DNA from: an uncultured Faecalibacterium sp. | Lineage (GTDB): Bacteria > Bacillota > Clostridia > Oscillospirales > Ruminococcaceae | Reading direction: 5' to 3' | NCBI GenBank assembly: GCA_934548045.1 | Contig: CAKTEM010000006.1 | Span: forward strand, 1-64,000 | Length of the DNA: 64,000 nt | Shown here: one piece after another, positions 56,831 to 64,000 of the stretch | Layout of the letters: each line of letters starts with the position of its first letter | Position numbering within the stretch: the stretch's first letter is position 1 | Made by a program: the position numbers and the translations under genes | The notes under the pieces: generated by a model | What the model was told of the DNA's origin: nothing | Databases searched by the model: none | The model's input: the letters and a program-made list of their open reading frames with translations, nothing else

Positions 56831-57582
56831 TATTGTTCCTTCTTTGTATAATTTTTTTCGTATGCTTCATCAATAATAGCTGTTATTCTTTCGTAGCCGG
56901 TTGTTCCGCGCATCCGAATCGGCATGATCGTATCATCCCACGGAAATTCGTCGATTTCTCTGCTTTCAATTGCGCAAAGTTTCAGATAGGTATCGTGAGA
57001 TACGGTGATAACATTCGTACTAGGTAAAGTGACATAAATGGGCTGGTTTCTGTCTTTGAACAATTTGCGCATTAAAACTTCCCAGCGAGTCTGTGTGACA
57101 CTTAAAAATGCGATGGGAGTATTTTTGTAGTATTTTACGATATAGCCGTCAGAACCATAATAGATTTTTGTATCATAATTCTGAAAAGCAACTTTATCCT
57201 TCCGGAAGTATCCGCCATGCAAATCTTCTATGACGTCGAGAGTGTTATGGGATTCCAGATCTACATAAGAGTGCATCATCCAGTACCGCCAGCCGAAAAA
57301 GACTCCCAGCACGACGATAAACAGGACAGCGACCGACAGAGCGGTATTTTTCTTCTGCTTCCCGATATCCTTCTTCACCGTCGTCAGTGCGACGATCGAA
57401 GCGGCGTTCTTTTCTTCTACGGCGGCAAGTTCCATTTCGGGGGCGTCCATCTCCTGCAAAATGGTGCGGCACGCGGCACAATCGTCCAGATGTTCCTGAA
57501 CATCCGCAGCGGTGTTTGGGTCGCAGACATTGTCCTTGAAAAGCGGTAGTAAGTCGCGGACGAGATAGCAGGGTAGTTTCAT
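56830..57582 (-). CDS. Zinc-finger anti-sigma factor, membrane-anchored
   Basis: 250 residues from MKLPCYLVRDLLPLFKDNVC behind AAGGAGG. The N-terminal zinc-binding anti-sigma domain has the HLDDCAAC motif (H-x3-C-x2-C). One membrane helix follows (about residues 82-102, LSVAVLFIVVLGVFFGWRY), then an extracytoplasmic domain without known motifs. It would hold the ECF sigma factor until an envelope signal. Its ATG overlaps the sigma gene stop by four bases, as is usual for such pairs. Confidence 0.88.
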   Translation of the reverse strand: MKLPCYLVRDLLPLFKDNVCDPNTAADVQEHLDDCAACRTILQEMDAPEMELAAVEEKNAASIVALTTVKKDIGKQKKNTALSVAVLFIVVLGVFFGWRYWMMHSYVDLESHNTLDVIEDLHGGYFRKDKVAFQNYDTKIYYGSDGYIVKYYKNTPIAFLSVTQTRWEVLMRKLFKDRNQPIYVTLPSTNVITVSHDTYLKLCAIESREIDEFPWDDTIMPIRMRGTTGYERITAIIDEAYEKNYTKKEQ

Positions 57583-58070
57583 AACAAAGCCTCCTTCAGT
57601 TTCATCCGGGCGCGGTAGAATGTAACGCGCGCCCAGCTTTCCGTCTTGTGATGCAGCGTGCCGATCTCGGCAAAGCTCAGCTCGCCATAGACCCTCAGCC
57701 AGAAAACTTCCCGGTACGGTTCGGGCAGAGCGTGGAGCTTGCTGTACAGGTGCAGTTCCTGCTCGCGCTGTTCCAGTCCTTCGCCCGGTTTCGGAGCCGG
57801 GTCGGGAACGACCTCGGGCGTCTCCTCCGGCAGGGGAGTTTCCCGTTTTTGCCGCCGGTAGTGGTCGGTCAGAGTATTTTTGGCGATCTGACACAGCCAG
57901 ACGTTCAGCGCACAGCCGCCTTTGAAACTGTCAATGGCGTCCAACGCTTTAAAAAAGGTCTCCTGTGTCAGTTCGGCGGCCAGTTCCTCATTTTTGCAGA
58001 GGGTCATCAGGTAGGCGAACACGGGCTTATAATATTGAAGATAAATTTCTTCAAACGATGTGTTGTCCAT
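57579..58070 (-). CDS. ECF-type RNA polymerase sigma factor
   Basis: 163 residues from MDNTSFEEIYLQYYKPVFAYL behind AAGGAGGGTGACG. Region 2 (ELAAELTQETFFKALDAIDSF, NVWLCQIAKNTLTDHYRR) and region 4 (LPEPYREVFWLRVYGELSFAEIG, RVTFYRARMKLKEAL) are both present, without regions 1 and 3. The Pro/Glu-rich linker between them is typical. Together with the downstream anti-sigma gene it forms a signal-response pair. The target genes are not evident, though the RmlD-like gene is in the same operon. Confidence 0.92.
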   Translation of the reverse strand: MDNTSFEEIYLQYYKPVFAYLMTLCKNEELAAELTQETFFKALDAIDSFKGGCALNVWLCQIAKNTLTDHYRRQKRETPLPEETPEVVPDPAPKPGEGLEQREQELHLYSKLHALPEPYREVFWLRVYGELSFAEIGTLHHKTESWARVTFYRARMKLKEALL

Positions 58071-58170
58071 GTGCGTCACCCTCCTTTCGTGTTTGGAACC
58101 GGTTCGCCCATAAGACGGAAAAGAAGGCAAAACGTTACAGCTTTTTCAAAAATTTTTTGAAAAAACAGAA

Positions 58171-58202
58171 AAACCGCCGCAGGTTCCGAAAAAACTGCGG
58201 CA
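58171..58202 (-). terminator. Terminator of azlCD
   Basis: On the minus strand GCCGCAG pairs with CTGCGGC around a T-rich loop and is followed by GGTTTTT. Confidence 0.65.
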
Positions 58203-58212
58203 GGTCAAAACT

Positions 58213-58518
58213 TTAATGCACCAAAAACAGCTCCAGCACCAGCACGACGGCACAGCAGGCGACAGAGACCTGAAACAGGCTTGCGCCGCACCATGCGGCG
58301 ACGATGCCGACCACGAGGGCGACCGCACCGGCCACGGGGCTCTGGGTGGCGTTGACGATGGCCGGGAAGGTCATGACTGCCAGCGTAACATACGGTACAT
58401 AGTACAAAAACGACTGGATGAACTGGTTTTTGATGGGCTTGCGGATCAGCGTCAGGGGCAGAACGCGGATCGCATAGGAAACAAGGAACATCACGAGGAT
58501 GTAGATGTAATTATTCAT
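58213..58518 (-). CDS. azlD: AzlD-family branched-chain amino acid exporter small subunit
   Basis: 101 residues with four hydrophobic segments: NYIYILVMFLVSYAIRVLPL, FLYYVPYVTLAVMTFPAI, AVALVVGIVAAWCG and VACCAVVLVLELFLVH. The RVLPL and YVPYVTLAVMTFPAI stretches are typical of AzlD. It pairs with AzlC to export leucine, valine and isoleucine analogues. It overlaps the azlC end by 8 bases. Confidence 0.93.
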   Translation of the reverse strand: MNNYIYILVMFLVSYAIRVLPLTLIRKPIKNQFIQSFLYYVPYVTLAVMTFPAIVNATQSPVAGAVALVVGIVAAWCGASLFQVSVACCAVVLVLELFLVH

Positions 58519-59284
58519 CGTGTTCAGCCTCCTGTTTGACCGGGAAGAGGATCGCCGCCGCCGCCGAGATGAGGACGGTGAGCAGGATGGTGCGCGTGCC
58601 GTCTGAGAGGGAAGCGATGCCCGGCAGATAGTTGCAGATAAAGCTCAGGAAGAAGCTGATGGCGACCAACGCCGCGACGATCTTGCTCTTCCGGGCCGGG
58701 GGAATGATGATGGCGAGGAACATGCCGTAGAGCGCGACGCTCAGCGCGCTGACCGCACGCAGGGGCAGCAGGTTGCCGGCGATGATGCCCAGAGCCGTGC
58801 CGGACGCCCACGCCGGAGCCGCCAGCAGAATGGCACCGTAGGTGTACCACGGGTTCAGCGGCCCTTTCCGCGCGATGGTGATGCCGAACAGCTCATCCGT
58901 GACATCATAACCGATGATGAGACGATGAATAAACGGGGTATCGGGGGTGAACTTCTGCGCCAGCGCACAGCTCATCAGCAGGTAGCGCGCGTTGGCGATG
59001 AGGGTGATGATGGCGACCTGTAAGTAGGACGCACCGGTGGTGATGAGGGCGAACGCCGCGTATTCACCGGCCGAGGCGTTGTTCAGCAGGCTTGCCAGAA
59101 AGCCCTGAAACGGGCTGAAGCCTGCACGCCGTGCCGCAATGCCCAGCGAGAACGAGACGGCAAAATAGCCCAGCGCGATGGGTACGCCGTCGCGCATCCC
59201 ATCCAGTAAAACAGATTTCCGGAACGCATAGACCGGCTTCGAGGAAGTTTCCTCCGGCCGGGAAAGCTCCGTGGTCGAATTCAT
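58511..59284 (-). CDS. azlC: AzlC-family branched-chain amino acid exporter large subunit
   Basis: 257 residues from MNSTTELSRPEETS behind GAAAGGAG; the frame is open further upstream without signals. About seven membrane segments are present. Family motifs: GVPIALGYFAVSFSLGIAARRAGFSPFQGFLASLLNNASAGEYA, NARYLLMSCALAQKF and GYDVTDELFGI. It forms the exporter with AzlD, encoded next. Confidence 0.93.
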   Translation of the reverse strand: MNSTTELSRPEETSSKPVYAFRKSVLLDGMRDGVPIALGYFAVSFSLGIAARRAGFSPFQGFLASLLNNASAGEYAAFALITTGASYLQVAIITLIANARYLLMSCALAQKFTPDTPFIHRLIIGYDVTDELFGITIARKGPLNPWYTYGAILLAAPAWASGTALGIIAGNLLPLRAVSALSVALYGMFLAIIIPPARKSKIVAALVAISFFLSFICNYLPGIASLSDGTRTILLTVLISAAAAILFPVKQEAEHDE

Positions 59285-59321
59285 ATCATTGACTCCTTTC
59301 GATTTCAAAACACCAAATCTT

Positions 59322-59350
59322 ATTATACCGCACTTTGCCGCAGGAGAAAA
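59322..59350 (-). promoter_or_regulatory. Probable promoter of azlCD
   Basis: On the minus strand TATAAT (complement of 59322-59327) with a weak TTTTCT -35, 17 bases apart. Confidence 0.5.
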
Positions 59351-59410
59351 GGGAAAAATCCATCTTTTTTCGGCAGAATCTGGCTCAAACTGTACGCTGC
59401 ATAAATACAC

Positions 59411-59439
59411 TTGACTTTGTTGTGCGGATAGGATAATAT
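59411..59439 (+). promoter_or_regulatory. Probable promoter of the alanine/glycine symporter gene
   Basis: TTGACT at 59411-59416 and TAATAT at 59434-59439 with a 17-base spacer, leaving a leader of about 80 bases. Confidence 0.55.
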
Positions 59440-59526
59440 AAGTGTATTGTCCGGACTGTCGCGGACAAGGGGAAAGCATACAAGGGGAAAGTATAAAAGA
59501 ATCAGAAAAAGAAAAGGGGTACATCT

Positions 59527-60870
59527 ATGGCAGCATTTACGACGTTCGTAGAGCAGGCCAGCAATATTCTGTGGAATTATCTGCTGTTGTTCCTGCTGGT
59601 TGGCACCGGCGTGTTCTTCACCATCCGTCTGGGTGGCGTGCAGGTGCGCCGGTTCGGTGAGGGCTTCCGCCGGGTGTTCGGCGGCTTTACCCTCCGGGGC
59701 AAAAAGGCCGACGATGAGGGCATGAGCAGCTTTCAGGCGTTGGCGACGGCCATTGCGGCGCAGGTCGGCACCGGCAATATCACCGGTTGTGCCACCGCAC
59801 TGGTGAGCGGCGGCCCGGGAGCTTTGTTCTGGACGTGGGTGTCGGCCTTCTTCGGAATGGCGACCATCTACGCCGAGGCCGTTCTCGCCCAGCACTACAA
59901 GACCACGGTGAACGGCAAAGTCACCGGCGGCCCGGCCTACTACATCCGCGCGGCGTTCAAGGGCAAGTTCGGCAAAGTTCTGGCCGGCATCTTCTCGGTA
60001 CTGATCATTCTGGCTCTGGGATTCATGGGCAACATGGTGCAGTCCAACTCCATCGGTGATGCCTTTCACAATGCGTTCGGCATCAACCGGCTGGCCGTCG
60101 GCGTCATCACGGCGGCGATTGCGGCGTTCATCTTCTTGGGCGGCGTCCAGCGCATCGCGTCCGTCACCGAGAAGATCGTTCCCGTCATGGCGGCGTTCTA
60201 TATCCTCGGTTGTCTCATCATCCTTGTGCTGAATTACAAGGCTCTGCCCGGTGCGTTCGCACAAATTTTCGTTCTGGCGTTCAAACCGCAGGCCATCGCT
60301 GGCGGTGTCGCCGGTGTGACCGTCCAGCAGGCGATGCGCTTCGGCGTTGCGCGCGGTCTGTTTTCCAACGAAGCTGGTCTGGGTTCCACCCCTCACGCCC
60401 ACGCCCTCGCAAAGGTCAAGCATCCGCAGGAGCAGGGCGCGGTCGCGATTCTGGGCGTCTTCATTGACACCTTCGTTGTCCTGACCCTCACCGGCCTTGT
60501 CCTCATCACCTCGGGTCTTATCCCGGAGGGTCTGACCGGCACCGCCCTCACGCAGGCGGCGTTCAGTCAGGCGTTCGGCGGCTTCGGCCCCATCTTCATC
60601 GCCATCTGCATGTTCTTCTTCGCGTTCTCGACCATTATCGGCTGGTACTTCTTCGGTCAGTCCAATTTCAAGGCTCTGTTCGGCGAAAAGGCCCTGCCGA
60701 TTTACAGCGTCATCGTCGTCCTCTTTGTTCTGGTCGGCTCGACCCTGAAGGTCGATCTGGTCTGGGCAATGGCCGACTTCTTCAATGGCCTGATGGCGGT
60801 TCCCAACCTGCTGGCTCTGCTGGCTCTCTCGGGTGTCGTCGTGGCGATTGATCGGGATAAGAGGGAATAA
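59527..60870 (+). CDS. Alanine or glycine:cation symporter (AGCS family)
   Basis: 447 residues with about 11 membrane segments. Signature stretches: FTIRLGGVQVRRF, SSFQALATAIAAQVGTGNITGCATALVSGGPGALFWTWVSAFFGMATIYAEAVLAQHYK, and GVARGLFSNEAGLGSTPHAHALAKVKHPQEQG. It takes up alanine or glycine with Na+ or H+. AAAGGGG lies before the ATG. The TAA stop touches repeat copy 6. It is a single gene. Confidence 0.95.
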   Translation: MAAFTTFVEQASNILWNYLLLFLLVGTGVFFTIRLGGVQVRRFGEGFRRVFGGFTLRGKKADDEGMSSFQALATAIAAQVGTGNITGCATALVSGGPGALFWTWVSAFFGMATIYAEAVLAQHYKTTVNGKVTGGPAYYIRAAFKGKFGKVLAGIFSVLIILALGFMGNMVQSNSIGDAFHNAFGINRLAVGVITAAIAAFIFLGGVQRIASVTEKIVPVMAAFYILGCLIILVLNYKALPGAFAQIFVLAFKPQAIAGGVAGVTVQQAMRFGVARGLFSNEAGLGSTPHAHALAKVKHPQEQGAVAILGVFIDTFVVLTLTGLVLITSGLIPEGLTGTALTQAAFSQAFGGFGPIFIAICMFFFAFSTIIGWYFFGQSNFKALFGEKALPIYSVIVVLFVLVGSTLKVDLVWAMADFFNGLMAVPNLLALLALSGVVVAIDRDKRE

Positions 60871-60985
60871 CTCCTTCCGTCATTGCTTGCGCAATGCCAC
60901 CTCCCTCCTGGAGGGAGGCTCTGCCTGCCCGTAACAAAAAGGCTCCCTCTGAGAGGGAGCTGTCACCGAAGGTGACTGAGGGAGT
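60871..60985. repeat. MITE-like intergenic repeat, copy 6 (short form)
   Basis: About 115 bases beginning directly after the symporter stop codon. Left end ACTCCTTCCGTCATTGC with hairpin CATTGCTTGCGCAATG, then CCTCCCTCCTGGAGGGAGG; right end CTCCCTCTGAGAGGGAG, then TGTCACCGAAGGTGACTGAGGGAGTATA. It has the same end-hairpin layout as the other copies but lacks the middle module, and the ends read ACTCC/GGAGT. Confidence 0.65.
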
Positions 60986-60992
60986 ATACACA

Positions 60993-61029
60993 AAAAGGCT
61001 GTCTGCATTTTTATTGCAGACAGCCTTTT
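60993..61029. terminator. Bidirectional intrinsic terminator
   Basis: AAAAGGCTGTCTGCA pairs perfectly with TGCAGACAGCCTTTT around TTTTTAT, between the convergent symporter and ABC exporter genes. Confidence 0.88.
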
Positions 61030-61037
61030 CGCTATTT

Positions 61038-62858
61038 TTAATCTACCACATCCTCAAACTGACTATTATACAGGTCAGCGTAGAAGCCGCCGGCCTCGAT
61101 CAGCTGGTCGTGGGTGCCCTGCTCCACAATGTCGCCGTCACGCATCACGAGGATGAGGTCGGCGTCCTTGATGGTCGAAAGGCGGTGGGCGATGACGAAG
61201 CTGGTGCGGCCCTCCATCAAACGGTCCATTGCGGTCTGGATCTTCTGCTCGGTACGGGTGTCGACACTGCTGGTCGCCTCGTCGAGGATCAGGATGCGGT
61301 TGTCCGCCAGAATGGTACGGGCGATCGTCAGCAGCTGCTTCTGGCCCTGACTGACGTTGGACGCATCCTCGTTCAGCTCCATCTGGTAGCCGCCGGGCAG
61401 GGTGCGGATGAAGTGGTCGGCGTTGGCCGCTTTTGCCGCCGCGATGACTTCCTCATCGGTGGCGTCCAGTCGGCCGTACCGGATGTTCTCCATGATGGTA
61501 CCCTTGAACAGCCAGGTGTCCTGCAGCACCATGCCGAAGCCCTCGCGCAGTGCGCTGCGGTCGAAGTCGCGGATGTCGTGGCCGCTCAGGGTGATGGAAC
61601 CCGAATCCACATCGTAGAACCGCATCAGCAGCTTGACCATGGTGGTCTTACCGGCACCGGTCGGGCCGACGATGGCGACCTTTTCGCCCGGTTTGACCTC
61701 ACAGCTGAAATCGTGGATGATGGTCTTATCGGGGGTGTAGCCGAACTTGACGTGGTTGAAGGTCACCTGACCGTCAATGTCCGAAGCATCCGCACGGCGT
61801 GCCGGGTCGGCCTTCTGGTCTTCCTCCGGCTCGTTCAGGAACTCGAACACACGCTCTGCGGCCGCTGCCATGCTCTGCAGCATGTTGGACACCTGCGCGA
61901 GCTGCTGGATGGGCTGGGTGAAGTTCTTGACATACTGGATGAACGCCTGAATATCGCCGATGGTGATAGTGCCGTTGGCGGCAAAGATGCTGCCGACGAT
62001 GGCGACCGCCACATAGCCGAGGTTGCCCACAAAGTTCATGATGGGCATCATCAGGCCGGAAAGGAACTGGCTCTTCCACGCGGATTCATACAGCTTGTCG
62101 TTGGCGGTGTTGAAGTCGGCGAGGACATTGGCCTCCCGGTTGAACGCCTTGATGACGTTGTGGCCGGAGTAGACCTCCTCGACCTGACCGTTCACGACGC
62201 CCAGCGTTGCCTGCTGTGCCTTAAAATACTTCTGGCTGAACTTGACGACCAGCATCACCAGTGCCAGCGAGACCGGCAGGATGAGCAGGGCGATCAGGGT
62301 CATTTTGGGGCTGATGGAGAGCATCATGATGAGGACGCCCACCATCGTGGTGACGCTGGTAATGAGCTGGGTGATGCTCTGGTTCAGGCTCTGGCCGAGG
62401 GTGTCGACATCGTTGGTGATACGGGAAAGCACTTCGCCGACGGTGCGCTTTTCAAAGTAGGCGAGGGGCAGGCGGTTGATCTTTTCGCTGATCTCCTTGC
62501 GGAAATTGTAGCAGACCTTCTGCGAGAGGTTCGTCATCAGCCAGCCCTGCAGGAAGCTGAACGCCGCCGAGCAGAGGTACATCGCGAGTAAGATCAGCAA
62601 AATCTTGCCGATATAGCCGAAGTCGATGCCGCCGATGCCGCGCAGCTTCGCGATCCAGCCGGTCGCCAGTGCGGTAGTGGCCTTGGCGAGGATCTTCGGG
62701 CCTGCGATGTTGAAGACGGTGGACAGAACAGCAAAAATAACAACGATGATGAGCGAAAGTTTATACCGGCTCATCTCACGGATGAGCTGCTTCAGCGTGC
62801 CTTTGAAGTCCTTTGCACGCTCGGTCGTCTGACGTCCGGGTCTTGGCATATTACTCAT
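61038..62858 (-). CDS. ABC exporter half-transporter with consensus catalytic site
   Basis: 606 residues. An N-terminal six-helix membrane domain (about residues 30-330) is fused to an ATP-binding domain: Walker A GPTGAGKTTM, signature NVSQGQKQLL (a variant of LSGGQ), Walker B ILILDEATSSVD with the catalytic Glu, and switch His in IAHRLS. The next gene has a different Walker B, so the two form a heterodimeric exporter. The ATG overlaps the end of the partner gene. The substrate (drug, lipid or peptide) is unknown. Confidence 0.93.
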   Translation of the reverse strand: MSNMPRPGRQTTERAKDFKGTLKQLIREMSRYKLSLIIVVIFAVLSTVFNIAGPKILAKATTALATGWIAKLRGIGGIDFGYIGKILLILLAMYLCSAAFSFLQGWLMTNLSQKVCYNFRKEISEKINRLPLAYFEKRTVGEVLSRITNDVDTLGQSLNQSITQLITSVTTMVGVLIMMLSISPKMTLIALLILPVSLALVMLVVKFSQKYFKAQQATLGVVNGQVEEVYSGHNVIKAFNREANVLADFNTANDKLYESAWKSQFLSGLMMPIMNFVGNLGYVAVAIVGSIFAANGTITIGDIQAFIQYVKNFTQPIQQLAQVSNMLQSMAAAAERVFEFLNEPEEDQKADPARRADASDIDGQVTFNHVKFGYTPDKTIIHDFSCEVKPGEKVAIVGPTGAGKTTMVKLLMRFYDVDSGSITLSGHDIRDFDRSALREGFGMVLQDTWLFKGTIMENIRYGRLDATDEEVIAAAKAANADHFIRTLPGGYQMELNEDASNVSQGQKQLLTIARTILADNRILILDEATSSVDTRTEQKIQTAMDRLMEGRTSFVIAHRLSTIKDADLILVMRDGDIVEQGTHDQLIEAGGFYADLYNSQFEDVVD

Positions 62859-64000
62859 CCTCCTTTGTGTTCAGGTTTTCGAGGTCAAGCTCTTTCTGGC
62901 TCAGCTGGCTCCGGGCAATTTCCTGATACTCGGGGCAGGTGGCCATCAGCTGGGCGTGGGTACCCTTGCCGACCAGACGGCCGTCGTCCAGCACAAGGAT
63001 CTGGTTTGCGTGCAGAACGGTCGAGATGCGCTGTGCGACGATGATGACCGTCGCGTTGTCGGTCTCGGCCTTCAAGGCACGGCGCAGGGTGACGTCGGTC
63101 TTGTAGTCCAACGCCGAGAAGCTGTCGTCGAACAGATAGATGCGCGGATTTTTCGCGATGGCACGGGCGATGGACAGACGCTGTTTCTGTCCGCCGGAGA
63201 CATTCGAGCCGCCCTGTGCGATGGGGCTTGCATAGCCGTCCGGCTTTGCGTCGATGAACTCGGTCGCCTGCGCAATGGAAGCGGCCTTTTTCATCTCCTC
63301 GTCGGTGATGTGTTCGCCGCCGAATTTCAGGTTGGACTCAATCGTTCCGCTGAACAGTACGCCCTTCTGCGGCACATAGCCCAGCAGACTGTGAAGCGTT
63401 TCCTGCGGCATTTCACGGACATCCACGCCGTCGATGGCGACTTTGCCGCCGGTGACGTCATAGAAACGGGGGATCAGGTTCAGCAGGCTGGACTTGCCGC
63501 AGCCGGTCGAACCAATAATTGCGGTGGTCTGGCCGGGCTGAGCGGTAAAGCTGATATGCTCCAGCGCGTCGCCGTCCGCGCCCGGGAACCGGAAGCTGAC
63601 GTCCTCGAAGGAGACGACACCCTTCCAGTCCTTCTTCTCCTGCACCGGATTTGCAGTGTTTTCGTCCGGGTCATGGATGGAAGGCTTGGTGCGGATGACT
63701 TCGTCGATACGGTCGGCAGCGACACCGGCACGGGGCAGCATGACAGACACCATGGCCAGCATCAGGAAGGACATGACGATCTGCATCGTGTAGGTGATAA
63801 AGGCGATCATCTCGCCGACCTGCATGTTGCCGGCGTCCATGGCCTTTCCGCCGAACCAGACGATGAGCAGGCTGGTGCCGTTCATGATGAGGGTCATAAA
63901 GGGCATCATGGCGACCATGGCCCGGTTGGTGAACAGCTGGGTCTTCATCAGGTCGGTGTTGGCCTTGTCGAAACGCTCTTCCTCGAACCTTTCACGGCTG
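62851..64000 (-). CDS. ABC exporter half-transporter with degenerate catalytic site (5' end outside window)
   Basis: 383 residues are visible and the frame continues past the window edge (RFEEERFDKANTDLMKTQLF reads through), so the N-terminal membrane helices are missing from view. The ATP-binding domain has Walker A GSTGCGKSSLL, signature NVSGGQKQRLS, and Walker B IYLFDDSFSALD, where Asp replaces the catalytic Glu. The switch position is VAQRIS, with Gln in place of His. This is the degenerate half of heterodimeric exporters such as TM287/288 or BmrCD. The stop overlaps the partner gene start. Confidence 0.92.
   Translation of the reverse strand, partial: SRERFEEERFDKANTDLMKTQLFTNRAMVAMMPFMTLIMNGTSLLIVWFGGKAMDAGNMQVGEMIAFITYTMQIVMSFLMLAMVSVMLPRAGVAADRIDEVIRTKPSIHDPDENTANPVQEKKDWKGVVSFEDVSFRFPGADGDALEHISFTAQPGQTTAIIGSTGCGKSSLLNLIPRFYDVTGGKVAIDGVDVREMPQETLHSLLGYVPQKGVLFSGTIESNLKFGGEHITDEEMKKAASIAQATEFIDAKPDGYASPIAQGGSNVSGGQKQRLSIARAIAKNPRIYLFDDSFSALDYKTDVTLRRALKAETDNATVIIVAQRISTVLHANQILVLDDGRLVGKGTHAQLMATCPEYQEIARSQLSQKELDLENLNTKEDE

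Overview
The window looks like about 64 kb of chromosome from a GC-rich gut clostridium, most consistent with Faecalibacterium or a close Ruminococcaceae relative. The grounds are: a SCIFF peptide with its radical SAM maturase (a Clostridia hallmark), an archaeal-type aspartyl-tRNA synthetase, the scpA-scpB-DUF2953-gerW and yicC-remA-gmk-priA-def-fmt-rsmB-rlmN-stp-prkC-rsgA-thiN gene orders, and a selenium-dependent molybdenum hydroxylase locus. Species assignment is inference. Promoters are sigma-A type (many TTGaca-17-TATaat) and starts carry strong AGGAGG-type ribosome binding sites.

Layout. 1-5.7 kb: tail of a membrane protein, a small promoter-to-terminator unit with no ordinary gene, an AlkA-like glycosylase, an uncharacterised TIM-barrel protein, a small sugar-phosphate transferase, aspS, and a beta-helix lipoprotein. 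5.9-7.7 kb: two decayed toxin-antitoxin loci around a membrane-anchored Mrr-like nuclease, then tRNA-Gln(CUG). 7.8-14.3 kb: a DUF2508 gene, the scfA-scfB RiPP locus with an Orn/Lys/Arg decarboxylase, and a two-gene ABC transporter. 14.4-17.6 kb: a copper module, csoR-copA(Z), under a CsoR operator. 18-22.5 kb: a DnaD-like gene, a sugar isomerase-like protein, an esterase-like protein, DUF4250, rpmB and an Rpn nuclease. 22.6-27 kb: an M50 protease, scpA, scpB, DUF2953, gerW and rluB. 27-30.3 kb: three genes matching the 12S, 1.3S and 5S subunits of a biotin transcarboxylase. 30.5-42.6 kb: the large housekeeping operon from yicC to thiN. 42.7-44.4 kb: two sporulation-type genes, a 24-codon spoVM-like gene and sipL. 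44.5-55.9 kb: a purine permease and a complete selenium-dependent molybdenum hydroxylase cluster (mocA, xdh FAD, Fe-S and Mo subunits, yqeC, selD, yedF, cysteine desulfurase, DUF3343, xdhC, yqeB). 56-64 kb: an RmlD-like reductase, an ECF sigma/anti-sigma pair, azlCD, an alanine/glycine symporter and a heterodimeric ABC exporter cut by the window end.

A recurring intergenic repeat (six copies, about 0.12-0.38 kb) has inverted ends GCCCTCTC...GAGAGGGC, often flanked by TA. Every copy abuts or overlaps the stop codon of a neighbouring gene; in two cases it supplies the stop codon and the last codons, and in a third it appears to have replaced a gene's 3' end.

The most interesting observations are: the MITE-like repeat and its link to stop codons; a CopA ATPase with a CopZ-like domain fused in frame behind an internal Shine-Dalgarno and ATG; a CsoR with a 12-cysteine N-terminal extension; an intact-looking spoVM gene beside sipL; two independently deleted toxin-antitoxin modules; an esterase-like protein with Asp at the nucleophile position; and the selenium/molybdenum purine locus. 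All functional statements come from reading the sequence and from memory of protein families; no database search was run.
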